Of a DNA stretch of 45,902 nt, positions 8,147-16,513 are shown in pieces. The stretch covers positions 1-45,902 of the forward strand of contig JAFWLM010000018.1 in NCBI GenBank assembly GCA_017511045.1, in the 5' to 3' direction. How positions within the stretch are numbered: the stretch's first letter is position 1; each line of letters begins with the position of its first letter. Both the position numbers and the translations under genes were made by a program. The notes under the pieces are model-generated. The model saw only the letters and a program-made list of their open reading frames with translations, did not search any database and had not been told where the DNA came from. Source of the DNA: Lachnospiraceae bacterium. Lineage in GTDB: Bacteria; Bacillota; Clostridia; Lachnospirales; Lachnospiraceae.

Positions 8147-10023
8147 TATTTCCCTTCTTTTGATAAGTAGATCAGCAATACGGCAATATCTGCCGGTGTA
8201 ACTCCTGAGATCCTGGAAGCCTGTCCGATCGAATGCGGCTTAAACTGATCCAGTTTCTGGCCGGCTTCCAGTCGGAGTCCGCTGATCTTCTGATATTCGA
8301 TCTTTTCAGAGAGTTTTCGGCCCTCGATCCTGCGGAAATTTTCGACCTGCTTCTGCTGACGGGAGATATATCCTTCATATTTGATCTCTATATTGATCTG
8401 ATCAATAATATCTTTCGGCAGATCTTTATATTCCGGATCCAGCTCTTTTACCTTTTCATAATCAAGTTCCGGCCTTCTGATCAGTTCGTCCAGCGTTACC
8501 CCTGTGTTCAGCGGCGAACTTCCGTACTGTACCACAATGTTTTGCGTATTTTTATTCGCACCGATCGGGATCGTCTTGATTCTTGCGACCTCTTCCTCGA
8601 TGATCTGTTTCTTTTTCTTTACCGCCTCATATCGCTCATCACTTACAAGGCCGATCTCGTGTCCGATCTCCGTCAGTCTCAGATCCGCATTATCCTGGCG
8701 GAGCAGCAGACGGTATTCTGCACGGGAGGTCATCATTCGGTACGGTTCCATATTTTCCTTGGTAACAAGGTCGTCGATCAGGACTCCGATGTATGCCTGA
8801 CTACGGTCAAGGATCACCGGCTCCTGTCCGCGGATCTTGCGAACAGCATTGACACCGGCCATCAGTCCCTGAACTGCAGCTTCCTCATAGCCGGAGCTAC
8901 CGTTGATCTGTCCGGCTGCATAGAGTCCTTCAATTTTCTTAAACTCAAGAGAAGCCTTGATATCATTGGCATTAATGCAGTCATATTCGATCGCGTACGC
9001 ATTTCTGACGATTTTTACGTTTTCAAGACCGATCATCGTCTTATACATCGCAAACTGAACATCCTCCGGAAGAGAAGAGCTCATTCCGGAAAGATACATC
9101 TCGTTTGTATAATTTCCTTCCGGCTCCACAAAGATCTGGTGGCGCTTCTTTTCAGGGAACTTTACGACCTTATCTTCAATGGAAGGGCAGTAGCGGGGGC
9201 CTGTTCCTTCGATCTCTCCGGAAAAGAGAGGAGAGCGGTCAATATTCTTTCGAATGATCTCATGTGTTTCTTCTGTCGTATAGGTCAGCCAGCAGGAGAC
9301 CTGCTCCTTCTGGATCGTCTCCGGATCCGTCGAGAAAGAGAAGGGTACGATCGGAACATCGCCCTTTTGTTCTTTCATCTTGGAAAAGTCCAGACTGCGC
9401 TTATCGACTCTGGCCGGGGTTCCTGTCTTAAACCTTCTGAGAGGGATCCCGTTTTCTTTCAGGGAATCACTTAAATGGTTTGCCGCCTGAAGTCCGTTCG
9501 GACCTGTCGGATTGCTGACCTCGCCGTAAATACATCTTGCCTTCAGATAGGTTCCGGTCGCTAAAATAACCGCCTTGGCTTTATATACAGATTTTGAATA
9601 AGTCTTAACGCCTTCGATCTTTCCGTTGTTTACGATTAATTCCGCGACCTCTCCTTGACGGACTGTCAAATTTTCTGTGTTTTCCATTGTCTGCCGCATG
9701 GCTTTGGAATATTCCTGCTTATCTGCCTGCGCCCTGAGAGAATGGACCGCCGGACCTTTAGAGGTATTCAGCATCTTTGACTGGATAAATGTTTTATCAA
9801 TATTTTTACCCATCTCTCCGCCAAGTGCGTCCAGCTCCCTGACCAGATGCCCTTTGGAACTTCCCCCGATATTCGGATTGCAGGGCATCAAAGCAATGCT
9901 GTCAATGCTGACAGTAAAAACAATGGTCTTCATTCCGAGTCTTGCCGCAGCAAGTGCTGCCTCACATCCGGCATGGCCTGCGCCAACAACGACTACGTCA
10001 TATTCTTCTGTAACAACTGGCAT
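8146..10023 (-). CDS. mnmG: tRNA uridine-34 carboxymethylaminomethyl synthesis enzyme MnmG (GidA)
   Basis: FAD-dependent subunit that with MnmE installs cmnm5 on the wobble uridine of tRNAs. It has 625 aa, full length. The N-terminus carries the FAD-binding motif [38 protein letters not shown], the second GidA signature, follows at about residues 48-65. The C-terminal helical domain ([21 protein letters not shown]), which recruits MnmE and tRNA, is intact. It sits between mnmE (15 bp upstream) and rsmG (1-base overlap), the standard order. Confidence 0.98.
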   Translation of the reverse strand: MPVVTEEYDVVVVGAGHAGCEAALAAARLGMKTIVFTVSIDSIALMPCNPNIGGSSKGHLVRELDALGGEMGKNIDKTFIQSKMLNTSKGPAVHSLRAQADKQEYSKAMRQTMENTENLTVRQGEVAELIVNNGKIEGVKTYSKSVYKAKAVILATGTYLKARCIYGEVSNPTGPNGLQAANHLSDSLKENGIPLRRFKTGTPARVDKRSLDFSKMKEQKGDVPIVPFSFSTDPETIQKEQVSCWLTYTTEETHEIIRKNIDRSPLFSGEIEGTGPRYCPSIEDKVVKFPEKKRHQIFVEPEGNYTNEMYLSGMSSSLPEDVQFAMYKTMIGLENVKIVRNAYAIEYDCINANDIKASLEFKKIEGLYAAGQINGSSGYEEAAVQGLMAGVNAVRKIRGQEPVILDRSQAYIGVLIDDLVTKENMEPYRMMTSRAEYRLLLRQDNADLRLTEIGHEIGLVSDERYEAVKKKKQIIEEEVARIKTIPIGANKNTQNIVVQYGSSPLNTGVTLDELIRRPELDYEKVKELDPEYKDLPKDIIDQINIEIKYEGYISRQQKQVENFRRIEGRKLSEKIEYQKISGLRLEAGQKLDQFKPHSIGQASRISGVTPADIAVLLIYLSKEGK

Positions 10024-10038
10024 GTTTTTCTCTTCCTT

Positions 10039-11418
10039 TTATTTACCCATGCAGAATTTTGAAAAGATCTCATCTGCAAGGTCGTCTTCTATCGCTTCGC
10101 CGATCACGCTGCCGAGCGAAGTATAGGCATCCATCATATCGATCGTCAGGAAATCCTCGCTCATTCCGGCATCAATGCTGTCGATCGCCCTTGACAAACT
10201 GTCTTTTGCTGCTTCAAGTGCTGCCTTCTGGCGAATATTGGTGATATAGACCTGGTCATTGAAATTGATCTCTTTTTTATAAAACATCTCTCTGACGGTC
10301 TTCGTAAAAAGATCAAGTCCCTGGTTCTGCGTAATGGAGGTCTCAATGACCGGCATACCTTCCAGCTCCTTCATCAAATTATCCAGCTCCGCCTCTTTAA
10401 CAAGGTCCTGTTTGTTGAGCAATACGATCGTCTTTTTTCCTTTTATGATATCCAGGATCTCATAATCATTACTGTCCAATTTTTTGGACACATCTACAAC
10501 GAATACAATAAGATCCGCTTCTTTTGCATATTCTCTTGCTTTATCAACACCGATCCGTTCGATCACATCCTCCGTATCGCGAATGCCGGCGGTATCGATA
10601 ATGTTTAATGTTACATCGTTCAGCCGGATGCTTTCTTCGATCGCATCCCGGGTCGTTCCTGCAATATCAGTTACGATCGCGCGTTCCTGTCCCATCAGAG
10701 CATTGAGCAGAGAAGACTTTCCGACATTCGGTTTTCCGAGAATGACTGTCTTAACACCTTCTTTAATGATTCGCCCGTCATCTGCACTGTCTAACAAGGT
10801 TTGGATCACTTTTTGTCTGTCTATAAGGATCGGCCGGAGTTCTTCGCCATATCCTTCCATTTCAATATGCTCCGGATCATCAAGGGCTGCCTCGATATAG
10901 GCGATCTGCTCTAAAAGGATCGCGCGTTCTTCTCTGATCTTTTCAGACACGCTTCCCTTGAGCTGAGTCAAAGCACTTTTTAAAGCAAAATCATTTTCGG
11001 CGTTGATCACATCGATAACCGCTTCCGCCTGACTAAGATCGATCCTTCCATTTACAAACGCCCGCTTTGTAAACTCTCCGGGTTCTGCCGGGCGCGCTCC
11101 GTTTCGGATCACCAACTCCAGGGTTTTCTGAAGCACATACATTCCGCCATGGCAGTCGATCTCTACCGTGTTTTCACGGGTATAGGTATGCGGCGCCTTC
11201 ATGATCAGGACAAGCACTTCATCTATGATCTGGTCACCATCAACGATCGTGCCGTAATGAATCGTATGGCTTGACACTTCGTCAATGTTCTTGTTCTTAT
11301 ACGGTCTGAATATTTTTTTAATGATCGCAAAGGCATCGTCGCCGCTGATCCGGACAATTCCGATTCCGGAATTATTCATAGCCGTTGCGATCGCCGCAAT
11401 CGTCTCCGTTTTATTCAT
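10039..11418 (-). CDS. mnmE: tRNA modification GTPase MnmE (TrmE)
   Basis: GTPase partner of MnmG in wobble-uridine modification, 459 aa. The N-terminal tetrahydrofolate-binding domain begins ETIAAIATAMNNSGIGIVRI. The inserted G domain shows G1 GKPNVGKSSLLNALMG, G3 DTAGIRDTED and G4 NKQD. The C-terminal motif is CMGK, fitting the conserved C(I/L/V/M)GK whose Cys is required for modification. The gene is separated from the upstream jag by a 323-bp gap holding an imperfect inverted repeat. Confidence 0.98.
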   Translation of the reverse strand: MNKTETIAAIATAMNNSGIGIVRISGDDAFAIIKKIFRPYKNKNIDEVSSHTIHYGTIVDGDQIIDEVLVLIMKAPHTYTRENTVEIDCHGGMYVLQKTLELVIRNGARPAEPGEFTKRAFVNGRIDLSQAEAVIDVINAENDFALKSALTQLKGSVSEKIREERAILLEQIAYIEAALDDPEHIEMEGYGEELRPILIDRQKVIQTLLDSADDGRIIKEGVKTVILGKPNVGKSSLLNALMGQERAIVTDIAGTTRDAIEESIRLNDVTLNIIDTAGIRDTEDVIERIGVDKAREYAKEADLIVFVVDVSKKLDSNDYEILDIIKGKKTIVLLNKQDLVKEAELDNLMKELEGMPVIETSITQNQGLDLFTKTVREMFYKKEINFNDQVYITNIRQKAALEAAKDSLSRAIDSIDAGMSEDFLTIDMMDAYTSLGSVIGEAIEDDLADEIFSKFCMGK

Positions 11419-11435
11419 CTTTCCAAACTGCTTTC

Positions 11436-11704
11436 TTAATTAATTTATTTCTATGGTTTTGCAACATGTCATTTACTTAACGCTCGCACGTCTGTTCTTC
11501 TATGGTTTTGTTCGGGATTTTACTGCGGCCGGAGCACGTTCGGAATTTTCTTTATGAAAATTCCTCTCTTACTCCTAAGCCTTTTCCGGCCTTGAAGGCC
11601 GAAAGCCGTACCTTGAAAATCCCTCTCAAAATCCAAGAAGAAAAACGACGCGCTCGCTAAGTCGTAAACGACATATTGCAAACCCATACGAATATATTAA
11701 TTAA
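11436..11704. repeat. MITE-like imperfect inverted repeat between mnmE and jag
   Basis: The gap between mnmE and jag holds two long complementary arms, about 11436-11521 and 11616-11704. Both arms, read inward, begin TTAATTAAT, share TATGG-TTTGCAA-ATGTC-TTTAC with scattered mismatches, and end in GGGATTTT. The 94-bp centre has two more hairpins: GGAATTTTC/GAAAATTCC at 11542-11564 and CGGCC/GGCCG at 11587-11601. No protein is encoded. The architecture is that of a miniature inverted-repeat transposable element or a long-hairpin RNA. No second copy was noticed in this window. Confidence 0.65.
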
Positions 11705-11707
11705 ACC

Positions 11708-11734
11708 AAGCGCCCCGCACATGGCGAGGCGCTT
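11708..11734 (-). terminator. Probable intrinsic terminator after jag
   Basis: AAGCGCC...GGCGCTT (11708-11714 / 11728-11734) with inner CGC/GCG pairs forms a GC-rich hairpin 7 bp after the jag stop. On the minus strand only a weak T-run follows (TTGGTTTAATT), so read-through toward mnmE is possible. Confidence 0.6.
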
Positions 11735-11741
11735 TCATTAA

Positions 11742-12365
11742 CTATCGTTTATAGAACACAACCACTCTCCGGTTCGGCTCCTCGCCCTCACTCTTCGTTG
11801 TGACATTTTTATCAGCCTGAAGATAGGAGTGGATGACTCTTCTTTCATACGGATTCATCGGCTCAAGTACGACTTTCCGTCTGGTCTTCTTAACTTTAGA
11901 AGCAACATTCTTTGCAAGATTTTCCAGAGTCTTCTGTCTTCTCTCGCGGAATTCCTTCGTATCCAGTTTTACTCTGTAATAATCCTCGGAATTCTTATTC
12001 ACAACAATGCTGATCAGATACTGCATTGCGTCAAGGTTTGCACCGCGCTTTCCGATCAGATCACCGGTATCCTCGCCGTTCAGATTGATATTGATCACTT
12101 TTTCTTCTTCGTCAATTGCAATCTCGGCCTCTGCCGGCATTTCCATTTTTTCAAGCATTTCCGAAATAAACGCGTTTACCGTATCCGCAAGTGTGTCTTT
12201 GCATCTTGCCTTGATCACTGCATTTTTGGAAAACAGACCCAAAAGTCCGCTGCTTCCTTCTTCAACAACTTCATATTCTATCTTATCAATGGTAGTACCA
12301 AATGCGACCTGTGCTTCAGTGATCGCATCATCAACGGTCTTACCTGAAAATTCCTTATACTCCAT
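11742..12365 (-). CDS. jag: RNA-binding protein Jag/KhpB (Jag-N, KH, R3H)
   Basis: 207-aa single-strand nucleic-acid-binding protein associated with cell-envelope and division control in Gram-positive bacteria. The Jag-N domain covers about residues 1-52 (FSGKTVDDAITEAQ, ending GLLGLFSKNAVIKA). A KH domain follows with the GDLIGKRGANLDAMQYLI loop (about 125-143), then an R3H domain with the conserved MNPYERRVIHSYLQ helix (about 170-183). It lies 14 bp after yidC, the conserved arrangement. Confidence 0.95.
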   Translation of the reverse strand: MEYKEFSGKTVDDAITEAQVAFGTTIDKIEYEVVEEGSSGLLGLFSKNAVIKARCKDTLADTVNAFISEMLEKMEMPAEAEIAIDEEEKVININLNGEDTGDLIGKRGANLDAMQYLISIVVNKNSEDYYRVKLDTKEFRERRQKTLENLAKNVASKVKKTRRKVVLEPMNPYERRVIHSYLQADKNVTTKSEGEEPNRRVVVFYKR

Positions 12366-12379
12366 ATTTGCCTCCTGAT

Positions 12380-13699
12380 CTACTTCTTGTATTTTTTCCG
12401 CTGAGTCTTTCCGCTTGTTTCCGGAACTTCACCATGTTCTTCGTTATACTGCTGTACCAAGCCTGCTTTTGCAGCTAACGAATTTGCCGGAGGAGTAGCT
12501 TTCTTTGTATTCGTATCCGAAACATTTATGTTTGCTCTGGCAGCAATGGAGTTCGGATTGCTGTTGGCCGGAGCCTGCTCGATATTTTTTGTATTCGTGT
12601 TTGCTGCCTGGTAGAGAGTAGAGGCACTGACACCTTTCTTTTCTCTCTTTTTCTTTGCTTTCTCTTCGGCTTTTTCCAGATTCTTCTTTACAAACTCGTC
12701 CATATCGATCTTGCGGTAGTGACGGTTAATGAAGATCTGCAGAACGACCTGGAACAGGGAACTAGCTGCCCAGTAAAGACCAATGCCTGCGTTGAATGTG
12801 AAACAGAAGAACACGGAGATCAGAGGCATAACGTAACTCATGGAGTTCATCGTTGCTGCTGTCGTATCTCCTGCTGAATTGGCTCCCTTCGCCTGGGTCA
12901 GTTTCATGGAAAGCCACTGGGATGCACCTGCGATCAGCGGAATCAATACCGCAATAATGCCGATGCCGCCTGCAAGCATTAAATTCCACGGAGTCTGGCT
13001 TAAGTCAAATCCAAGGAAGGAGTTAACAGAGACCATCTGATTATGTGCTTCGGTGATCGCTGTCGCATCTGCTCCGCTGAACATACCGGTCAGCGCTGTC
13101 CATCCTTTTATAGGAAGAGAGTAGAGCGTCGTCATCTGTGTCGATGTGGCTACCTCACTGTTACCAAGCCCTGAGGCAATACTTGAAAAATCCAGACCGC
13201 TTTTATTTAAAATGTTAACGATCTTCTCCAGCGGCTGAGCTAGTGCGTCGATAAAAATCGGCAGCTGCCGGATCGCACCGTAAAGAGCGATGATGACAGG
13301 CATCTGGATGAAAGTCTGAAGGCATCCTCCCATCTGGGAAACGCCGTACTTAGCATAGACCGCTTTGGTCTCTTCCTGCATTGCCTGCATAGAGTAATTA
13401 TCTCTTCTGCCTTCATATTTTTTCTGGATCGCTTTGATTTCCGGCTGCATGATAGATGTCAGCTTGGAAAACTTCTGCTGCTTGATCGTTAAAGGCAGAA
13501 GAATGAATTTGACAACGAGCGTAAACAAAATAATAACAAGACCGATGTTTGCGATACCGATCGTGTCTAAGAAATTATAAATCTGCTCGATTGCCCAACT
13601 GAATGCGATAACGATCTGCTTAATTACAGGCCAGTCATAACAGCCCGCGCCGCCTGAAGAGCCTGCGCAGCCGCCTGCTGCCAATAGAAAATTAAACAC
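12380..13699 (-). CDS. yidC: Membrane protein insertase YidC/Oxa1
   Basis: Inserts and folds membrane proteins, alone or with SecYEG. I chose the GTG at 13699 (439 aa), because AAGGAGGAA lies 8-9 nt upstream and longer versions would run into yidD. The conserved core begins IGLVIILFTLVVKF-like helix then LPLTIKQQKFSKL, the cytoplasmic loop QPEIKAIQKKY, and GGCLQTFIQMPVIIALYGAIR. The tail (about residues 340-439) is Lys/Asn/Ala-rich and could bind ribosomes. No cleavable lipoprotein signal is evident; the N-terminus has a short Gly/Cys-rich segment. Confidence 0.95.
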   Translation of the reverse strand: MFNFLLAAGGCAGSSGGAGCYDWPVIKQIVIAFSWAIEQIYNFLDTIGIANIGLVIILFTLVVKFILLPLTIKQQKFSKLTSIMQPEIKAIQKKYEGRRDNYSMQAMQEETKAVYAKYGVSQMGGCLQTFIQMPVIIALYGAIRQLPIFIDALAQPLEKIVNILNKSGLDFSSIASGLGNSEVATSTQMTTLYSLPIKGWTALTGMFSGADATAITEAHNQMVSVNSFLGFDLSQTPWNLMLAGGIGIIAVLIPLIAGASQWLSMKLTQAKGANSAGDTTAATMNSMSYVMPLISVFFCFTFNAGIGLYWAASSLFQVVLQIFINRHYRKIDMDEFVKKNLEKAEEKAKKKREKKGVSASTLYQAANTNTKNIEQAPANSNPNSIAARANINVSDTNTKKATPPANSLAAKAGLVQQYNEEHGEVPETSGKTQRKKYKK

Positions 13700-13713
13700 T
13701 GATAGATTCCTCC

Positions 13714-13929
13714 TTAAGGTACCGGGTCGTAACCACCCTTGGAGAACGGATTGCATCTTAAGATTCGCCAGATTGCAAGGCCGAGTCCTTTAAGCGGACC
13801 ATACTTCTCGATTGCCTCGATGGCATACTGAGAACAGGTAGGGTAATATTTACAATGTGAATATCTTTTTAACCCGGAAAGATATTTCCTATAAAACCTG
13901 ATTAACGCAATTAGAACTTTTTTAATCAT
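13714..13929 (-). CDS. yidD: Membrane protein insertion efficiency factor YidD
   Basis: Small (71 aa) membrane-associated accessory factor of YidC. The start ATG at 13929 overlaps the rnpA stop (ATGA). The family signature is complete: [12 protein letters not shown], then [19 protein letters not shown] with its conserved cysteines, [24 protein letters not shown]. The stop is 14 bp before the yidC start codon. Confidence 0.95.
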   Translation of the reverse strand: MIKKVLIALIRFYRKYLSGLKRYSHCKYYPTCSQYAIEAIEKYGPLKGLGLAIWRILRCNPFSKGGYDPVP

Positions 13930-14261
13930 TGTTTTATGAGTTTGTGGAGCCTGCATAAATGGAGCAGGGCATCTTCCACTTCGGGTTGCTTTGTTCCGGC
14001 AATCGCAGGTCTGGCAACGACCACTAATCTGCAATTTTCCGGAAGACGGTCTTTCACCGCCACATAACTTTCTCTGATCAGACGGACTGTCCTGTGCCGA
14101 ACGACGCTGTTTCCGATTTTTTTGCTGGCGGAAATACCTAATTTCTTTCCGCCTTCCTTTTCCAGTACATAAAGTACCAGTAATTTGTTGGCTTTAGACG
14201 TCCCCTTCTCATAAACTTCTTTAAATTCGGAAGTATTTTTTAAACTGTCAATATTACGCAT
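13926..14261 (-). CDS. rnpA: Ribonuclease P protein component
   Basis: Protein subunit of RNase P, which trims tRNA 5' leaders; 111 aa, typical. It has the N-terminal [17 protein letters not shown] and the RNR-type motif region [20 protein letters not shown] (the usual KRNRIKR-like segment here reads [10 protein letters not shown]). It follows rpmH after a hairpin and overlaps yidD by 4 bp. Confidence 0.95.
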   Translation of the reverse strand: MRNIDSLKNTSEFKEVYEKGTSKANKLLVLYVLEKEGGKKLGISASKKIGNSVVRHRTVRLIRESYVAVKDRLPENCRLVVVARPAIAGTKQPEVEDALLHLCRLHKLIKQ

Positions 14262-14291
14262 TTAAAAATCCTCCCTGAACATGAAAGAAGA

Positions 14292-14319
14292 AAGACCACC
14301 TTTCTTTTGAGGTGGTCTT
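14292..14319 (-). terminator. Attenuator-like hairpin overlapping the rpmH stop codon
   Basis: Minus strand AAGACCACC - 10-nt loop - GGTGGTCTT followed by the pyrimidine run TCTTCTTTC. The 9-bp perfect stem begins inside the rpmH stop codon. It could partially terminate, lowering rnpA expression relative to the abundant ribosomal protein. Confidence 0.6.
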
Positions 14320-14455
14320 AAGCTGATAATACTTTTCTTCCTTTAGCTCTCCGTGCAGCTAATACTTTTCTTCCGCCCGGGGTGCTCATTCTTGCTCTAA
14401 AACCATGAACTTTTGCTCTTGATCTTTTTTTCGGCTGAAATGTCATTTTACTCAT
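14318..14455 (-). CDS. rpmH: Ribosomal protein L34
   Basis: Large-subunit protein bL34, 45 aa. I chose ATG 14455 because AAGGAGGTGG lies about 9 nt upstream; a start three codons later would give the commonest 42-residue form. The sequence [20 protein letters not shown] and tail [11 protein letters not shown] are diagnostic. It is the first gene of the left replichore with a consensus promoter 45 bp upstream. Confidence 0.97.
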   Translation of the reverse strand: MSKMTFQPKKRSRAKVHGFRARMSTPGGRKVLAARRAKGRKVLSA

Positions 14456-14499
14456 GAGACTTCCACCTCCTTTTCTACTGTTGGAAAAACAGCAAAACA

Positions 14500-14528
14500 A
14501 TTATATTCGAACTCTCTGTCCCCGTCAA
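14500..14528 (-). promoter_or_regulatory. Consensus sigma-A promoter of rpmH operon
   Basis: Minus strand -35 TTGACG (14528-14523), 17-nt spacer, -10 TATAAT (14505-14500), 45 bp before rpmH. It is nearly perfect, as expected for a ribosomal protein gene, and lies next to the DnaA-box cluster. Confidence 0.85.
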
Positions 14529-14546
14529 GCCCTGATTTTACTGTAT

Positions 14547-14757
14547 TTATCCACTTTTCAGGCTTTCAATGTGCTTTTTTCCCTATGTTTTTTCACAATG
14601 ATTTCTTCTTTTCTGTGAATTACTATCTGATAACATCCGAAATACTCCGAAATATCTGTAAAAATACGGCATTTCCTGTGTTAAAATATTTATCCACAAT
14701 CTGTTGATAAGTTGTTAAAAACTTTTTTATAGAAAGTTATCCACAATTTTATCCACA
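14547..14757. other. oriC, upstream DnaA-box cluster
   Basis: The rpmH-dnaA gap holds TTATCCACT (14547-14555), TTATCCACA (14690-14698), TTATCAACA on the opposite strand (14702-14710), TTATCCACA (14737-14745) and TTATCCACA (14749-14757). Three are perfect consensus and the last four are packed in 70 bp. This is the upstream half of the replication origin and overlaps possible autoregulation of dnaA. Confidence 0.92.
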
Positions 14758-14800
14758 GCTTTTTCACCACCTTTTGTGGACTGTTTTACACAGGATTTTA

Positions 14801-14829
14801 TTGAATTCTTTCCTTATATATAATATAAT
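14801..14829 (+). promoter_or_regulatory. Predicted promoter of dnaA
   Basis: -35 TTGAAT (14801-14806), 17-nt spacer, -10 TATAAT (14824-14829) in an AT-rich stretch, 61 bp before the dnaA ATG. It lies just downstream of the DnaA-box cluster. Confidence 0.7.
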
Positions 14830-14890
14830 ATCTACGAACATTTTAAGCGGCGATTCAAACCGCTTTATTTCTTGTAAGTGGAGAGTTTTT

Positions 14891-16255
14891 ATGTTAGAGA
14901 CCATAAAAGAACAATGGCCTGCCATTTTAGAACATTTAAAGCAGGAACATGATATTTCAGATGTATCCTTTAAAACCTGGCTGCTTCCTCTGGAAGTTGT
15001 TTCTGTAGAGAACAATACCATAATTATTGTTGTACCGGAAGAGTCAATTGGTCTGCAATACATAAAAAAGAAATATTATCTCCCTTTAAAAGTTTGTGTA
15101 GAAGAAGTAGTAGGTGAAGCTTTTGAGATCGAGTTTGTTCTTCCCGACCAGCTGAAAGAAAAAATCAAAATGTCTGCCTTAAATGACAGCAAGGATCAGA
15201 TGGATATTTATGAAAAAGCAGGTCTGAATCCGAAATATACCTTTTCTTCCTTCGTCGTAGGTGAAAATAACAATCTCGCACATGCTGCAGCTTTAGCAGT
15301 TGCAGAATCTCCGGCTGAAATCTACAACCCTCTCTATATCTATGGCGGTGTAGGTCTCGGAAAAACACATCTGATGCAGGCAATCGCACATTTCATTCTG
15401 CAGAGGAATCCGGAAATGAAGGTCTTATACATTACAAGCGAGACCTTTACAAACGAGATCATCGATGCGATCCGTTCAAGCAGCGATAATCCGATGGCAA
15501 ATACCCTCTTCAGGGAAAAATACAGAAATGTGGATGTCCTCTTAATTGATGATATTCAGTTCATCAGCGGAAAAGCCAGCACGCAGCAGGAGTTTTTCCA
15601 TACATTCAATGCTCTGTATGAAAATAAAAAACAGATCATCATATCTTCAGATAAACCTCCAAAGGAGATCGATAACTTAGAAGAGCGACTTTGCTCCCGT
15701 TTCTTATGGGGACTTCCGGTCGATATCCAGTCTCCAAACTATGAGACCAGAGTGGCAATCTTAAAGAAAAAGATTGAACTGGAGAATGCTCCTGAGATTC
15801 CTGCCGATGTAATTGATTATATCGCGGAAAATGTCAGTTCAAATATCAGAGAATTGGAAGGTGCTTTAACCAAGATCATTGCATATTCCAAACTGACATC
15901 CTCACCGATCACGCTTTCTTTCGCAGAAAGTGTCCTGCAGGATCTGATCATCGAAGCACAAAAAGAGATCACTCCGGATATGATCATTAAAATCGTTGCT
16001 GAACATTTTAATGTTTCCGTTTCCGATATCATTTCAAAAAAGAAAAGCCAGGATATCGTCTATCCAAGGCAGCTGATCATGTACCTTTGCCGGACTTTAA
16101 CAGATGTGGCTCTTTCTTTGATAGGAAAGAAACTCGGAAACAGAGATCATACTACGATCATTCACGGATATGAAAAAATACAAAGAGAAATCGAAGAAAA
16201 TGACAAGATAAGGAATGACGTAGAAATTCTTAAGAAAAAAATTATTCCTTCCTGA
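14891..16255 (+). CDS. dnaA: Chromosomal replication initiator DnaA
   Basis: AAA+ ATPase that binds DnaA boxes and melts oriC; 454 aa from ATG 14891 (MLETIKEQWPAIL), the start that matches the family; a weak GGAG lies 8 nt before it. Domain I is about residues 1-80, followed by a linker. Domain III has Walker A GGVGLGKTHLMQAIAH and Walker B VLLIDDIQF. Domain IV ends with the DNA-binding signature GNRDHTTIIHGYEKI. DnaA-box clusters flank the gene on both sides. Confidence 0.98.
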   Translation: MLETIKEQWPAILEHLKQEHDISDVSFKTWLLPLEVVSVENNTIIIVVPEESIGLQYIKKKYYLPLKVCVEEVVGEAFEIEFVLPDQLKEKIKMSALNDSKDQMDIYEKAGLNPKYTFSSFVVGENNNLAHAAALAVAESPAEIYNPLYIYGGVGLGKTHLMQAIAHFILQRNPEMKVLYITSETFTNEIIDAIRSSSDNPMANTLFREKYRNVDVLLIDDIQFISGKASTQQEFFHTFNALYENKKQIIISSDKPPKEIDNLEERLCSRFLWGLPVDIQSPNYETRVAILKKKIELENAPEIPADVIDYIAENVSSNIRELEGALTKIIAYSKLTSSPITLSFAESVLQDLIIEAQKEITPDMIIKIVAEHFNVSVSDIISKKKSQDIVYPRQLIMYLCRTLTDVALSLIGKKLGNRDHTTIIHGYEKIQREIEENDKIRNDVEILKKKIIPS

Positions 16256-16264
16256 TTCCACGTC

Positions 16265-16388
16265 TTATTCACATTTAAGCTTTCCTGTTGTTACTTTTCT
16301 GTTGATAAAACGTGAAAGAATAAAAGAAAATTTTTACAAAAAAACATATCAACAAATTCTTCCAAAACTGTAAACGATGTTATTCACA
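16265..16388. other. oriC, downstream DnaA-box cluster (dnaA-dnaN gap)
   Basis: TTATTCACA (16265-16273), TTATCAACA on the opposite strand (16300-16308), ATATCAACA (16346-16354, one mismatch) and TTATTCACA (16380-16388). An A/T-only run at 16460-16481 lies between these boxes and dnaN and is a candidate unwinding element. A 7-bp inverted repeat ATAAGAC/GTCTTAT (16447-16463) overlaps the TATAAT at 16461-16466. Confidence 0.82.
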
Positions 16389-16513
16389 GGAAGAAAGGCT
16401 GAAATATCAGTCAATAACGGTCATTTTCACATATTAACAGCGACTAATAAGACGACGTCTTATAATTATATATATATTTATCAAGCGATAGCTTTGAAAG
16501 GAGAATTACACAC

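Noticed and set aside
8233-9474. Long plus-strand open frame (413 codons) inside mnmG
   Set aside because: It is antisense to a fully conserved mnmG, has no recognisable domain or RBS, and its composition is that of a complement frame.
13700-13756. Upstream start for yidC giving 458 aa
   Set aside because: It would overlap yidD by 43 bp, lacks an RBS, and adds non-conserved residues; the GTG at 13699 has a good RBS.
14774-14890. Upstream start for dnaA giving 493 aa
   Set aside because: It covers the dnaA promoter and AT-rich region; family alignment starts at MLETIKEQW.
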